A program made the translations under genes and the position numbers. Under the pieces are notes generated by a model. It was not told the DNA's origin. It worked only from the letters and a program-made list of their open reading frames with translations, and made no database searches. Positions 38,930 through 47,107 of a DNA stretch of 64,000 nucleotides are shown here, piece by piece; within the stretch, counting starts at the first letter, position 1, and each line of letters begins with the position of its first letter. The DNA lies in NCBI GenBank assembly GCA_964621785.1, contig CAZUPD010000030.1:3596-67595 (forward strand), read 5' to 3'. Source of the DNA: JACKDW01 sp964621785 (GTDB lineage Bacteria > Myxococcota_A > Polyangia > Nannocystales > Nannocystaceae).

Positions 38930-40090
38930 TCAGTTCACCGGCACGAGCTTGACCCAAATCACGCTATCGCTCTCGCCTTCCATCGAACTGTCGAGCACGA
39001 CCTCGACATCGCCCGCCAGTGCTTTGGTCCCCCAGACATCGGTTGTGTAGCCCTGGTCATCGCGTTGGTTGATACGCTTGGACTGGCCATCGACGACAAA
39101 TAGGGCACCGAGGGGATTGCGATTTTCGGTGTGCCGCGAACGTAACTGGACCTCGTAGGTCGCCGGTGCGAGCTCGGGAAACGCAAATATCGCCTTGCCG
39201 CGACGGGTCCCATCGGGGTCGTACAGGTCGTCGCAATCGCTGTCGAGGTGCTCATCGCCATAGGCGGTAAATGCATAGTCATTGCACCGGAGCACCCAGT
39301 TGTGGCGCATTTGGTAGCTCGCATCCTGGTACCACACCGTGCGTTCGAGCGGAGCGGGCGGCGGTGGCTCGGGGCAGTCGTCGACCGCTGCCAAGACCTC
39401 GATCTGCACGTTGCCGATGAAGTAATAGGTCCCCGAATCGAGTGAGCCCGCACCGAAGCGGACGATATTTTGCCCCGCGACGGTGTCCCCGGTGATCTCG
39501 ACCGTCCCGCTGCCGTCCTGGTTGTCCCAACCAGCATCGGCAGGCAGGTCGTAGGCCGCGTTGCCATTGACGGTGATCACCCCCTCCTCGCCCGGGTGAT
39601 CGGCATCGTGGCTATCAAACTTCAGGGTCGCCGAGACGACAACTTCGGGGGCGGGCAAACCCGTGATGGTGAAGGCGAGGGTCTCCGGCGAACCTTTTGG
39701 TACATCGAGCGGTTGCAGCCCCTGACCGAAGGTCAAGGATGTATATCCACATACCTGCGGATCAAGGGCGGTGGTTTGCGCACCCGAATCCTCGGTGGTC
39801 GCCTGTGTATCCGTGGTGGTCGTCTGCGAGTCGGTCGGATCGGTCGACCCCGTCGGATCGGTTGGGTCGGTTGGGTCCCCCTCCCCCGAGCTCATCACCT
39901 CGCTGTCCCCCGCAGTTGACTCGCTCTCCGATTCGCTCGCTCCTGTAGCGAATGTTTCACCCGTCATCGACGTGGGCGAGAAGCTGGTGATGCCCGCGGT
40001 CGACCGCGACTCGCCGCCACAACCCACGGCGATGACAACGAGACTCAACCACCATTTGCCACCGCGACAGTGCACTTCCTTGGCCGTCAT
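38930..40090 (-). CDS. Putative lipoprotein with Asp/Thr/Pro linker and golvesin-like C-terminus
   Basis: 386 residues. Leader ends VIAVGCGG (Cys24). A Ser/Thr/Asp/Pro linker (about 30-110; DPTDPTDPTGSTDPTDSQTT) precedes two beta-rich regions. The last 70 residues (ATYEVQLRSRHTENRN, then VDGQSKRINQRDDQG and a closing strand set) follow the pattern of golvesin/carbohydrate-binding beta-sandwich domains; this match is tentative. Surface-exposed, function unknown. Divergent from the small lipoprotein at 40264. Confidence 0.6.
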   Translation of the reverse strand: MTAKEVHCRGGKWWLSLVVIAVGCGGESRSTAGITSFSPTSMTGETFATGASESESESTAGDSEVMSSGEGDPTDPTDPTGSTDPTDSQTTTTDTQATTEDSGAQTTALDPQVCGYTSLTFGQGLQPLDVPKGSPETLAFTITGLPAPEVVVSATLKFDSHDADHPGEEGVITVNGNAAYDLPADAGWDNQDGSGTVEITGDTVAGQNIVRFGAGSLDSGTYYFIGNVQIEVLAAVDDCPEPPPPAPLERTVWYQDASYQMRHNWVLRCNDYAFTAYGDEHLDSDCDDLYDPDGTRRGKAIFAFPELAPATYEVQLRSRHTENRNPLGALFVVDGQSKRINQRDDQGYTTDVWGTKALAGDVEVVLDSSMEGESDSVIWVKLVPVN

Positions 40091-40263
40091 TGGCGATGTA
40101 TAGACATATTTTGGTCATACAAACAACTCGCCACTTGTGGTGATTCTCGCGCCGAGAAATCCGGCGTGCTCCGGACATTGCGTGCACCTGCCACATACGA
40201 GGGCGTGGAGCATGGAATCTGTAGCGCTAGCGCACTTGGCACCGGCTGTGATACACCCTTTCC

Positions 40264-40713
40264 GTGGCCCGCATTTGCTGTTTTCTCGCCTGTCTCGCTG
40301 TTTCCTGTGCCGGCAATGCCCCCACTGCGGACGAGCCGCAAAAGCATGCACCTGCAAGCGTAGACCAATCCAAACACGTTGTTTTGGACGACCAACAACA
40401 AAAACCACAGACGCAAACGCCAACTCCGCCTGCCGCACCACCGGCGGGAGACCATGCGGACGAGCGTGCGGACTTTGAGATGCTGTGCAAAGCACTCAAC
40501 CACGACTACATCGACGGCACACTCACCGACTACTACGGTCGCGTGTCGCCAACGACGGAGCGTGGTCGATTGGCCCGCGAGGTGGGCAATGCATCGGTCA
40601 CCCCGGGGCGAGATTTGATCCGGGCATTCACCGACCTCCTCGGTCCGGACCACGTTCCGGGCCCCCACTGCCGCGAGTTGGTCGAGCAAATCGACGAGCT
40701 CGAAGAGCCCTAG
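40264..40713 (+). CDS. Small putative lipoprotein
   Basis: 149 residues, GTG start. Lipobox LAVSCAG (Cys15), a Gln/Pro/Thr-rich linker to about residue 62, then a compact helical domain of about 85 residues with two cysteines. Unknown family. A near-palindrome copy (ATGCACCTGCAA, 40346-40357) falls within the linker-coding part. Confidence 0.6.
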   Translation: MARICCFLACLAVSCAGNAPTADEPQKHAPASVDQSKHVVLDDQQQKPQTQTPTPPAAPPAGDHADERADFEMLCKALNHDYIDGTLTDYYGRVSPTTERGRLAREVGNASVTPGRDLIRAFTDLLGPDHVPGPHCRELVEQIDELEEP

Positions 40714-41148
40714 CACAACGGGCTAGCGCGCACCACGAAGCATCAAGATCCCGAGCGGCCCCCACGGCCGTTCGCGTGCCGCGAACCCAATCGTTTTGAG
40801 GGTTTCAACACGGAACGAACGCCAGAGCAGTCATAATACGCACCTTATTAGTGTATAAACATGTTTTATTCCCCATCGCGGCCACGACAGCGCCAGACCG
40901 CTCCGCCTGCCCAGGCTCCAGATTCTTTTCGCGCTTTTTGGTCCTACCGGGGCACGGGCCTCGCACCAACCTTTGGCGACGACGTCCAAAACACCGGATC
41001 CGCAGACGAGACTTCGACTCGAAGGGGTCTCAATGGTTCCGCACGTTTACAAATCGAGAGCCGTGACCATGAGCGGGTTTGGGAGGCCGCCGCCACGAAG
41101 CTTGCTGGCAATCTGGGGTCCGTTCGGGATAGAACGAATTGAGCTCCT
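40714..41148. other. Intergenic region, no credible gene
   Basis: 435 bases. A 93-codon open frame (40861-41142) shows no coding character and is not called. An AT-rich patch at about 40835-40870 may be promoter. CAATGGTTCCGCACG (41031-41045) repeats the 19248-19262 sequence. Confidence 0.4.
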
Positions 41149-42234
41149 ATGCGCGTACCCGTTGCCCTCGCTTCGCTCGCCCTCCTTGCCGGCCTTACGT
41201 GCGGCTGCAGCAAGTCGAACTTGATCGAACTGCGCCTGTCGCCGTGCGAGTTTTCGGATCCAGAGATTGCCAGCGTGACCCTGGTCATCGCGGCCTACAA
41301 CCAGGACGGCGAGTCTATCGGCGGGGTGATCACCAAGGACTTTGCGATCACCGACCAATCCGTGTTCGAGGATGGCTATGCAACGGTTGGCTACCGCCGC
41401 CCGCCCGGAGCGGATTCGGCGGATATTGAGGTGGTGTGGGTCGCCGCCTCGGGAGCTCAAAAACAACAGGTCTACTCGGATCTCACCCTTCCCGACCCCG
41501 GTGACTCGCTGCCGCTGGCGAATCCTACGTGTAGCGATCTCGAGGGTACCGAGACAGACACCGATACCGATTCCGAGACCACCGACGGGACCGCGACCGA
41601 CTCGGAGACAACCGACGCCGATACCGATTCCGAGACGACGGACTCGGAGACCGACACCGACTCCGAAACGACTGAGACCGAAACAACCGATACCGAAACC
41701 ACCGATTCCGAGACGACCGAAACGCAGACCGATACCGACACGGACACGGACACCGACACAGACACCGACACAGACACCGACACAGACACCGGCGACCCCG
41801 AAGACGTGGCCCCGGTCGTGGGTGCTCCTTGCGATCCCATGGGAACCTACGGCACCGACAAGTTCTGCTACACCGCAGCGCCCGGCGAAATCGGCCAGAT
41901 TCTTCGCTGCGAGGCATCCAACGACGAACATGTCTACGTCGACTACAATCAGGACTGCGAGGACCCATGCGACCTTGCGACGTTTGAGTATCTCAGTTTT
42001 CCGGTATTCGCCGGGTGCAGCGGCAACGGCACGGGCGAAAATTATGATTGCCTATGCAAGGAAGGCAGCCAAAACCAGCCGGACTGTGTCGAGAGCCAAA
42101 CGGGATGCCCCGGCGGTACCCTACTCCTGTGTGTCGAAGGTGTGCTCCACGAGTCGAACTGTACGTTTGATGCTTGCCTCGACGAGGCCGAAGGTCCGAT
42201 CTGTGGACCCAACGCCGATCCGCCGTTCCCCTGA
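41149..42234 (+). CDS. Putative lipoprotein with long Thr/Asp/Glu repeat linker
   Basis: 361 residues. Signal peptide with cysteines at the cleavage region (LTCGCSK, probable lipid Cys20). An N-terminal beta-type domain (about 22-125) is followed by about 80 residues of Thr/Asp/Glu/Ser repeat (TDTDTDTDTD, SETTDSET), coded by a GAC ACC-type microsatellite (about 41550-41790). The C-terminal Cys-rich domain (about 205-361) has about 14 cysteines. Layout of a surface-anchored protein with a stalk. Function unknown. Its stop lies 18 bases from the convergent kinase stop. Confidence 0.7.
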   Translation: MRVPVALASLALLAGLTCGCSKSNLIELRLSPCEFSDPEIASVTLVIAAYNQDGESIGGVITKDFAITDQSVFEDGYATVGYRRPPGADSADIEVVWVAASGAQKQQVYSDLTLPDPGDSLPLANPTCSDLEGTETDTDTDSETTDGTATDSETTDADTDSETTDSETDTDSETTETETTDTETTDSETTETQTDTDTDTDTDTDTDTDTDTDTGDPEDVAPVVGAPCDPMGTYGTDKFCYTAAPGEIGQILRCEASNDEHVYVDYNQDCEDPCDLATFEYLSFPVFAGCSGNGTGENYDCLCKEGSQNQPDCVESQTGCPGGTLLLCVEGVLHESNCTFDACLDEAEGPICGPNADPPFP

Positions 42235-42252
42235 AACCCCGTGTACTTACAT

Positions 42253-43926
42253 TTATAGTCGGAACGTGTGCTTGATCGTGCGCTGCTCGTGCGAGCGGGG
42301 AAAACGGATCTTGGCGACCGCCCCCTCCATGCACCGACGTAACTTCGGTAGGAGGCTCTCCTTGACGACCTTCACATCCGACACATGCCCGCTGGGGTGG
42401 ATTGTGAGGGTCATGATCACGGACTCGTCGGGGAAGGTGCCCTTGCAGCTGCGGCGAACCTTGGGCTCGGCGCGACGCAGGACCCGATCGATGTCGCCAT
42501 CGGAGAGACGGGCGACGACTTTGTTGGGTTTCGAGGCAGGTCGAAGCCTGTGCTCCGATGTGGTGTCTGGCACGTCGGTGTTGATGGTTGTGTCGGTCTC
42601 GGCGGCGAGTGTTGTGACCGCGGGTCTAGGCTCGGACGATTCCGTTGTTGCAGGTACATCTGTGGACAGTTCATCTGCGGTCGCGGACCCGGGAAAAATG
42701 GTTGAAGTCCCCCCTTCTGGGACGGATTCCATCCCCGCGCCACCAGCCTGCGAAAAGCTCGTGCGGGACTCGAGTTGTGCACCCCCATCCGACGCACGCC
42801 CTGGGGATGCGGCGGCAACCTGTGCCGCAGTTTTTGGTGTAGATGCACTGTATTGAGTCACCACAACGGTCACCGCCGCCGCCGCCACTCCCGCGGCCAC
42901 CAGCGACAATACCCACCCCACACGGTTGCGCGGAGGTGCGGGTAAAATGTCGTCGAGTGGAGAATCCGAGGTTTCGCGCAGGGCCGCGGCAAATACCTCG
43001 GCCGACTGAAACCGATGCTCACGGCGCTTGGCCAGCGCCCGAAACACAAGCTCCTCGACCGCGCGCGACAACTCCGGGACCTGCTCGCGCAGGGACGGCA
43101 CCGGTTCGTTGATGTGTTGATGCAACACACCCAAAAACCCGCCGTCGTGGAACGGCGGCCGCCCGACGAGCATTTCGTAGAGCATGACCCCGACGGAGTA
43201 GAGGTCGGCCCGGCCGTCGATGTCGAGACCCATCGCCTGCTCGGGTGCCATGTACATCGCCGTCCCCATCACCACCCCACTGCGGGTCATGTCGATGGCG
43301 TCAAGGTGTTTGGAAACGACCTTGGCGAGTCCGAAATCGACGACCTTGATAAAGTCAGGGTTTTGCTTGCGGGTCAGGCGAAAACAATTTTGTGGCTTCA
43401 TATCGCGGTGGACGATGCCCTTTTCATGGGCCTCACTCAGGGCGTCGAGGATCTGCAGGGCGATCGCCCGCGACCGCTCCCACGAAAACGGACCTTCGCG
43501 CTTGATTGTAGCTGCAAGATCCTCCCCCTCGAGATACTCCATGGTGAAAAAGGGAACCCCCTCGGGGGTGTGGCCAAAGTCGGTGATGTCGACGATGTGC
43601 TCGTGATGGATCACCGAGGCGGCGCGAGCCTCCTGTAAAAACCGCTGGCGCAACTCGGTTTCATTTGCAAATGCAACACCAGCGACCTTGATCGCAACCT
43701 GCTTTTGAATCGTGATGTGCTCGCCGAGATAGACCTCGGCCATGCCTCCGCGCCCGAGCAGTCGCGTGATTCGGTAGCGTTCGGCGAGGACCTTGCCCTC
43801 GGGGAAGGCGTGGGTCGTCTGCACTTGCTCGCCATCGGCCAGGGGGATCGTCGCCTCGAGCGAGCGTTCGTCGTCGCGTTGGACCCGTGTGGGCGCGAGG
43901 CCGAGTTTGGTCTTGCTGTCCCCCAT
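42253..43926 (-). CDS. Ser/Thr protein kinase with AgmX/PglI-type C-terminal domain
   Basis: 557 residues from the ATG at 43924-43926 (further upstream codons do not look coding). Kinase domain about 45-315: LGRGGMAEVYLG, VAIKVAG, IVHRDMKPQN, VVDFGLAKV, YMAPEQ. Membrane segment about 335-357 (VGWVLSLVAAGVAAAAVTVVV). After a Ser/Thr/Ala-rich linker the last 90 residues (VRRSCKGTFPDESVIMTLTI, SGHVSDVKVVKESLLP) match the AgmX/PglI C-terminal domain seen in myxobacterial gliding and envelope proteins. Active residues are complete. Divergent from a TPR membrane protein, the probable partner. Two exact palindromes lie inside. Confidence 0.88.
   Translation of the reverse strand: MGDSKTKLGLAPTRVQRDDERSLEATIPLADGEQVQTTHAFPEGKVLAERYRITRLLGRGGMAEVYLGEHITIQKQVAIKVAGVAFANETELRQRFLQEARAASVIHHEHIVDITDFGHTPEGVPFFTMEYLEGEDLAATIKREGPFSWERSRAIALQILDALSEAHEKGIVHRDMKPQNCFRLTRKQNPDFIKVVDFGLAKVVSKHLDAIDMTRSGVVMGTAMYMAPEQAMGLDIDGRADLYSVGVMLYEMLVGRPPFHDGGFLGVLHQHINEPVPSLREQVPELSRAVEELVFRALAKRREHRFQSAEVFAAALRETSDSPLDDILPAPPRNRVGWVLSLVAAGVAAAAVTVVVTQYSASTPKTAAQVAAASPGRASDGGAQLESRTSFSQAGGAGMESVPEGGTSTIFPGSATADELSTDVPATTESSEPRPAVTTLAAETDTTINTDVPDTTSEHRLRPASKPNKVVARLSDGDIDRVLRRAEPKVRRSCKGTFPDESVIMTLTIHPSGHVSDVKVVKESLLPKLRRCMEGAVAKIRFPRSHEQRTIKHTFRL
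43506..43517. repeat. Exact TTGYANNTRCAA palindrome
   Basis: TTGTAGCTGCAA, in the kinase-domain coding region (AATIK). Confidence 0.7.
43665..43676. repeat. Exact TTGYANNTRCAA palindrome
   Basis: TTGCAAATGCAA, a perfect palindrome in the kinase-domain coding region (VAFAN), 148 bases from the previous copy. Confidence 0.7.
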
Positions 43927-44079
43927 CTCGATGTTCCGGGACCTCCGCAGCCGCGGTGACATCCACCGACACCGCATCTGCGGGTTCCGATGGTACCTCA
44001 TCGCTGCGAAATCCATACGAAAGCGGGACAAAGGGCCGAACGGTGTGACCTGCTACGCAAGGGGGCCGAGTCCGCTACC

Positions 44080-45009
44080 ATGACCCGGGTGACGGTCCAC
44101 GAACCGCCGAGTTTTCACCCGCGACCGACAGTCCACTGTAGATCTCGTATCCGTCGGTCCCTCGGAATCGTTGTGTGCTGTTCGTCCGTGGCGACCTACC
44201 CGTGCCTGTTTCGCCTTCCCCACGCGTCGGCTCAAGCACCGCAGACCCGGCAACCGAGCCGGGATGCGGCAACCTTGTACAACGAGGGCAACGCTCGGTT
44301 TCAGGTCGCGGACTACAACGCGGCGATCGATCTGTGGACGGAGGCGTTTTTCGCTCTTCCGGACACACCGGAGCATCGGGAACAACGCGGCCGTCTGTTG
44401 TACGAGATGGCCCACGCGCACACAAAGGCCTATGAACTCGACAGCGATTTGGTCCACGTTCGCAAGGCAAAAAGCTTGTATGAACAATTTCTCCAGCTCG
44501 CCGATCCGGACGATCAAGAGACCCACAAACTCGTAGCCGAACGCCAGCGACAACTTGACGATATCCTGGCCAAACAGACAGCAGAGGATGTAACGCCGCC
44601 CCGCGACCAACCGCCACCGTCCGAGCCCGAGGTCCAAAAGCCTGAGCCAATACCCGAACCCGCATCCGCCACCCCACCACCCAAGACAACGGAATTTGCC
44701 GTCAAGATGGCCCCAAAAACCAGGCAAGCGCTGGTGATCGCAGGTGGCATCAGTACCGGTGTCGGGGCGGGATTGCTGGCGTTGATGGTGTTGGGAATCT
44801 TCCGGGGCAATCGCGAGATGACGGCCGACGGGGTGCTCGATGGGGCAGCTGCGGATCGCCTCGCCGTCGGGGCGGGGATCTCCGGCGGGATTTTGCTCGC
44901 CACGGGGATCTCGATGCTGGCGATTGGTCGCGCGCGACCTGTCCGTCTCGCATTCGCACCCAAGGTCGGTCCAAGTGTGACAGGCTTGCAAATTCGCGGT
45001 CGGTTCTAG
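44080..45009 (+). CDS. Exported TPR membrane protein beside a kinase
   Basis: 309 residues from the ATG at 44080. An arginine-rich N-terminus and hydrophobic segment (about 28-50) act as signal or anchor. A TPR-like region follows (DAATLYNEGNARFQVADYNA, KAKSLYEQFLQLADPDD), then a Pro/Glu/Lys linker and two C-terminal membrane segments (about 220-240 and 270-288). Same plan as the kinase partner at 21905-22942. Divergent from the kinase gene (153-base gap). Role as a kinase partner is inferred. Confidence 0.7.
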   Translation: MTRVTVHEPPSFHPRPTVHCRSRIRRSLGIVVCCSSVATYPCLFRLPHASAQAPQTRQPSRDAATLYNEGNARFQVADYNAAIDLWTEAFFALPDTPEHREQRGRLLYEMAHAHTKAYELDSDLVHVRKAKSLYEQFLQLADPDDQETHKLVAERQRQLDDILAKQTAEDVTPPRDQPPPSEPEVQKPEPIPEPASATPPPKTTEFAVKMAPKTRQALVIAGGISTGVGAGLLALMVLGIFRGNREMTADGVLDGAAADRLAVGAGISGGILLATGISMLAIGRARPVRLAFAPKVGPSVTGLQIRGRF

Positions 45010-45276
45010 TGCTCGCCTCCTGAACTTTGGCGCACCCGCAATCTTTTCCTGCTTGCAAATGCACCTGTACCGGAAAGTGGCTCATGGCCGCTCGACCAGG
45101 CGTGACAATGTCCGGCGTCCATCCTCTCTAAACGGCGCGTCCGGGTCATCACGCGCGGTCTAAGGTGCGGCCCTGCAACTTTGTTTTCGCCCGTGGCGAG
45201 CGACACATTTGGATCGCCGCGCGCCCGCGAAGGCAGATTCCAGGATAGACTTGCCACCGACCCAGTGGGCCGAACG

Positions 45277-47010
45277 ATGACCGAGCAACACACACCGGAA
45301 CAGTCGGAACAGACGAGGGCTGCATCCTCTCTCGCAGCCGCACCCGCGGCGGTCCTGGATGCGATCAACGATGTCGTGGTGGTTTGCGACGGCGACGGCC
45401 GGATGTTGCAGTTCAGCGAAAGTTTGTGCCAGCTGACCGGCGTCTCCCGCCAACAGCTGCAGGGCCAGGAACTCGCGCTACACGATGTTCGCCTCGCCGA
45501 ACCCGAGACCTGGCGCAGCGTGGTCGCCGAACTCGACAACCACGGCATCCTGCGTCGCGTCGGTGGCTTGCGCCAACCTGACGGCAAAACACTGCGGGTG
45601 GAGTGGCAGGTGCGTCGGGTCTCGGCAAACAGTCGCTCCTTCGATATTTGGACCGCGAGAACGACGGCTCCGGACGCCCCCGAAGAAGTCCGGCACCTCG
45701 AACAGGAGCGTGGTCAACTCGCCCGCGTGGCCGACGAGCGTGCCCGTGAACTCCAGCGGATCAACGTCGAGCTAGAGCAGGCACTGCGGGCAAAAGACGA
45801 CTTCTTTGCCGGCATCAGCCACGAGTTTCGGACCCCGCTCAACGCCATTTTGGGCCTCAGCGAGGCGCTGTTAGAAGAGTTGCACGGCCCGCTCAACCCC
45901 GGCCAATCCGAATACATCAGCGGCATCGTCGAAAGTGGCCGCCATCTGCTTTCGCTGATCAACGACATCCTCGATATCTCCCGCTACCGCGCCGGGGGGA
46001 TGGAACTCGACACCGCACCGGTCTCGTTGCGCGAGATCTACGAGGCCAGCATCCGCATGGTGCGGCCGGCGATCAAAGCCAAGAAGCTGTCGTTTACGAT
46101 CAAAGACGACGAACGGGTCACGACCCTGGTGGCCGACGAGCGTCGGCTGCGTCAGATGCTCGTCAACTTACTTGCAAATGCATGCAAATTCACCCCCGAA
46201 GGCGGCTCCCTCGGTCTCGAAATCTCGGGTGTGCAGTCGCACCAAGAAGTGCACCTCACCGTGTGGGACACCGGTGTCGGGATTCCAGGCGACCAGATCG
46301 ATCGCCTGTTTAAACCATTTGTCCAACTCGAAAGTGGTCTCTCCAACGCGCAGCCGGGCACCGGACTCGGTCTCTCCCTGGTGCTGGCGATGGCTGAACT
46401 GCACGGAGGGTCGGTCCAGGTCGACAGCGAGTTGGGCCGGGGAAGTCGGTTCACGATCACGTTGCCGTGGAGCGGGAAAAACCTCGGCAGCCAGGCGACC
46501 AAACCCGAACTCACGCCCAACTGGGATGCACAGTCGTTCACCGGCCAGACCCTGACCGAGGACAACCCGATGATCAACGCCGCCGAGATCGTCGCGCTCG
46601 CACGCCAGGCGGCCAGTGGCAACCTCGCCAAACGCAAGCCCAGCGTGCTGGTGGTCGACGACAACGAGGCCAACCTGCGGATGCTCGGGGATTACTTGCC
46701 GCTACATGGATTTCAGGTCTTCACCGCCCGCAACGGCGAGGAGGGCTACAACAAGGCGCTGTTACGACGTCCCGGTGTGATCCTCCTCGACATCAAAATG
46801 CCGGGGATGAACGGACTCGATGTCATTGCCCACCTGCGCAGGCGGTCGGAAACCGCAGCGATTCCGGTCGTCGTCGTCACCGCGCTCGCACTTCCGAGTG
46901 ATCGGCGACGCTGCATCGCCGCCGGGGCGACCCACTTCTTCAGTAAGCCGGTCCGCTTGGGCAAGCTGTTGGCGACGATCAAAAAGCTTTCACCTCCGAT
47001 TCTCGATTGA
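45277..47010 (+). CDS. PAS-domain hybrid histidine kinase with C-terminal receiver
   Basis: 577 residues from the ATG at 45277 (the open frame starts at 45181, but the added codons look non-coding). PAS domain about 20-130, a coiled coil (EQERGQLARVADERARELQR), HisKA with GISHEFRTPLN (His182), HATPase with NLLANACKF, DTGVGI and GTGLGLSL, and a receiver domain (about 450-577) with VVDDNEAN, phospho-acceptor Asp505 in LLDIKMPGMNG, and Lys in FFSKPV. No membrane segment, so a cytoplasmic sensor. Partner not evident. A near-palindrome copy at 46172 lies in the HATPase N-box coding region. Confidence 0.92.
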   Translation: MTEQHTPEQSEQTRAASSLAAAPAAVLDAINDVVVVCDGDGRMLQFSESLCQLTGVSRQQLQGQELALHDVRLAEPETWRSVVAELDNHGILRRVGGLRQPDGKTLRVEWQVRRVSANSRSFDIWTARTTAPDAPEEVRHLEQERGQLARVADERARELQRINVELEQALRAKDDFFAGISHEFRTPLNAILGLSEALLEELHGPLNPGQSEYISGIVESGRHLLSLINDILDISRYRAGGMELDTAPVSLREIYEASIRMVRPAIKAKKLSFTIKDDERVTTLVADERRLRQMLVNLLANACKFTPEGGSLGLEISGVQSHQEVHLTVWDTGVGIPGDQIDRLFKPFVQLESGLSNAQPGTGLGLSLVLAMAELHGGSVQVDSELGRGSRFTITLPWSGKNLGSQATKPELTPNWDAQSFTGQTLTEDNPMINAAEIVALARQAASGNLAKRKPSVLVVDDNEANLRMLGDYLPLHGFQVFTARNGEEGYNKALLRRPGVILLDIKMPGMNGLDVIAHLRRRSETAAIPVVVVTALALPSDRRRCIAAGATHFFSKPVRLGKLLATIKKLSPPILD

Positions 47011-47107
47011 GAGTTTTGGTTGGAGGCTCAAAGCCGCCGACGAGTGCACCGGCAACGCCCCCGTCTGTCACCGACCGAGGGTGTATCTGCAACTAACAAT
47101 GGATGCG

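Noticed and set aside
40861..41142. 93-codon open frame
   Set aside because: Composition unlike the neighbouring genes; no signal peptide or family.
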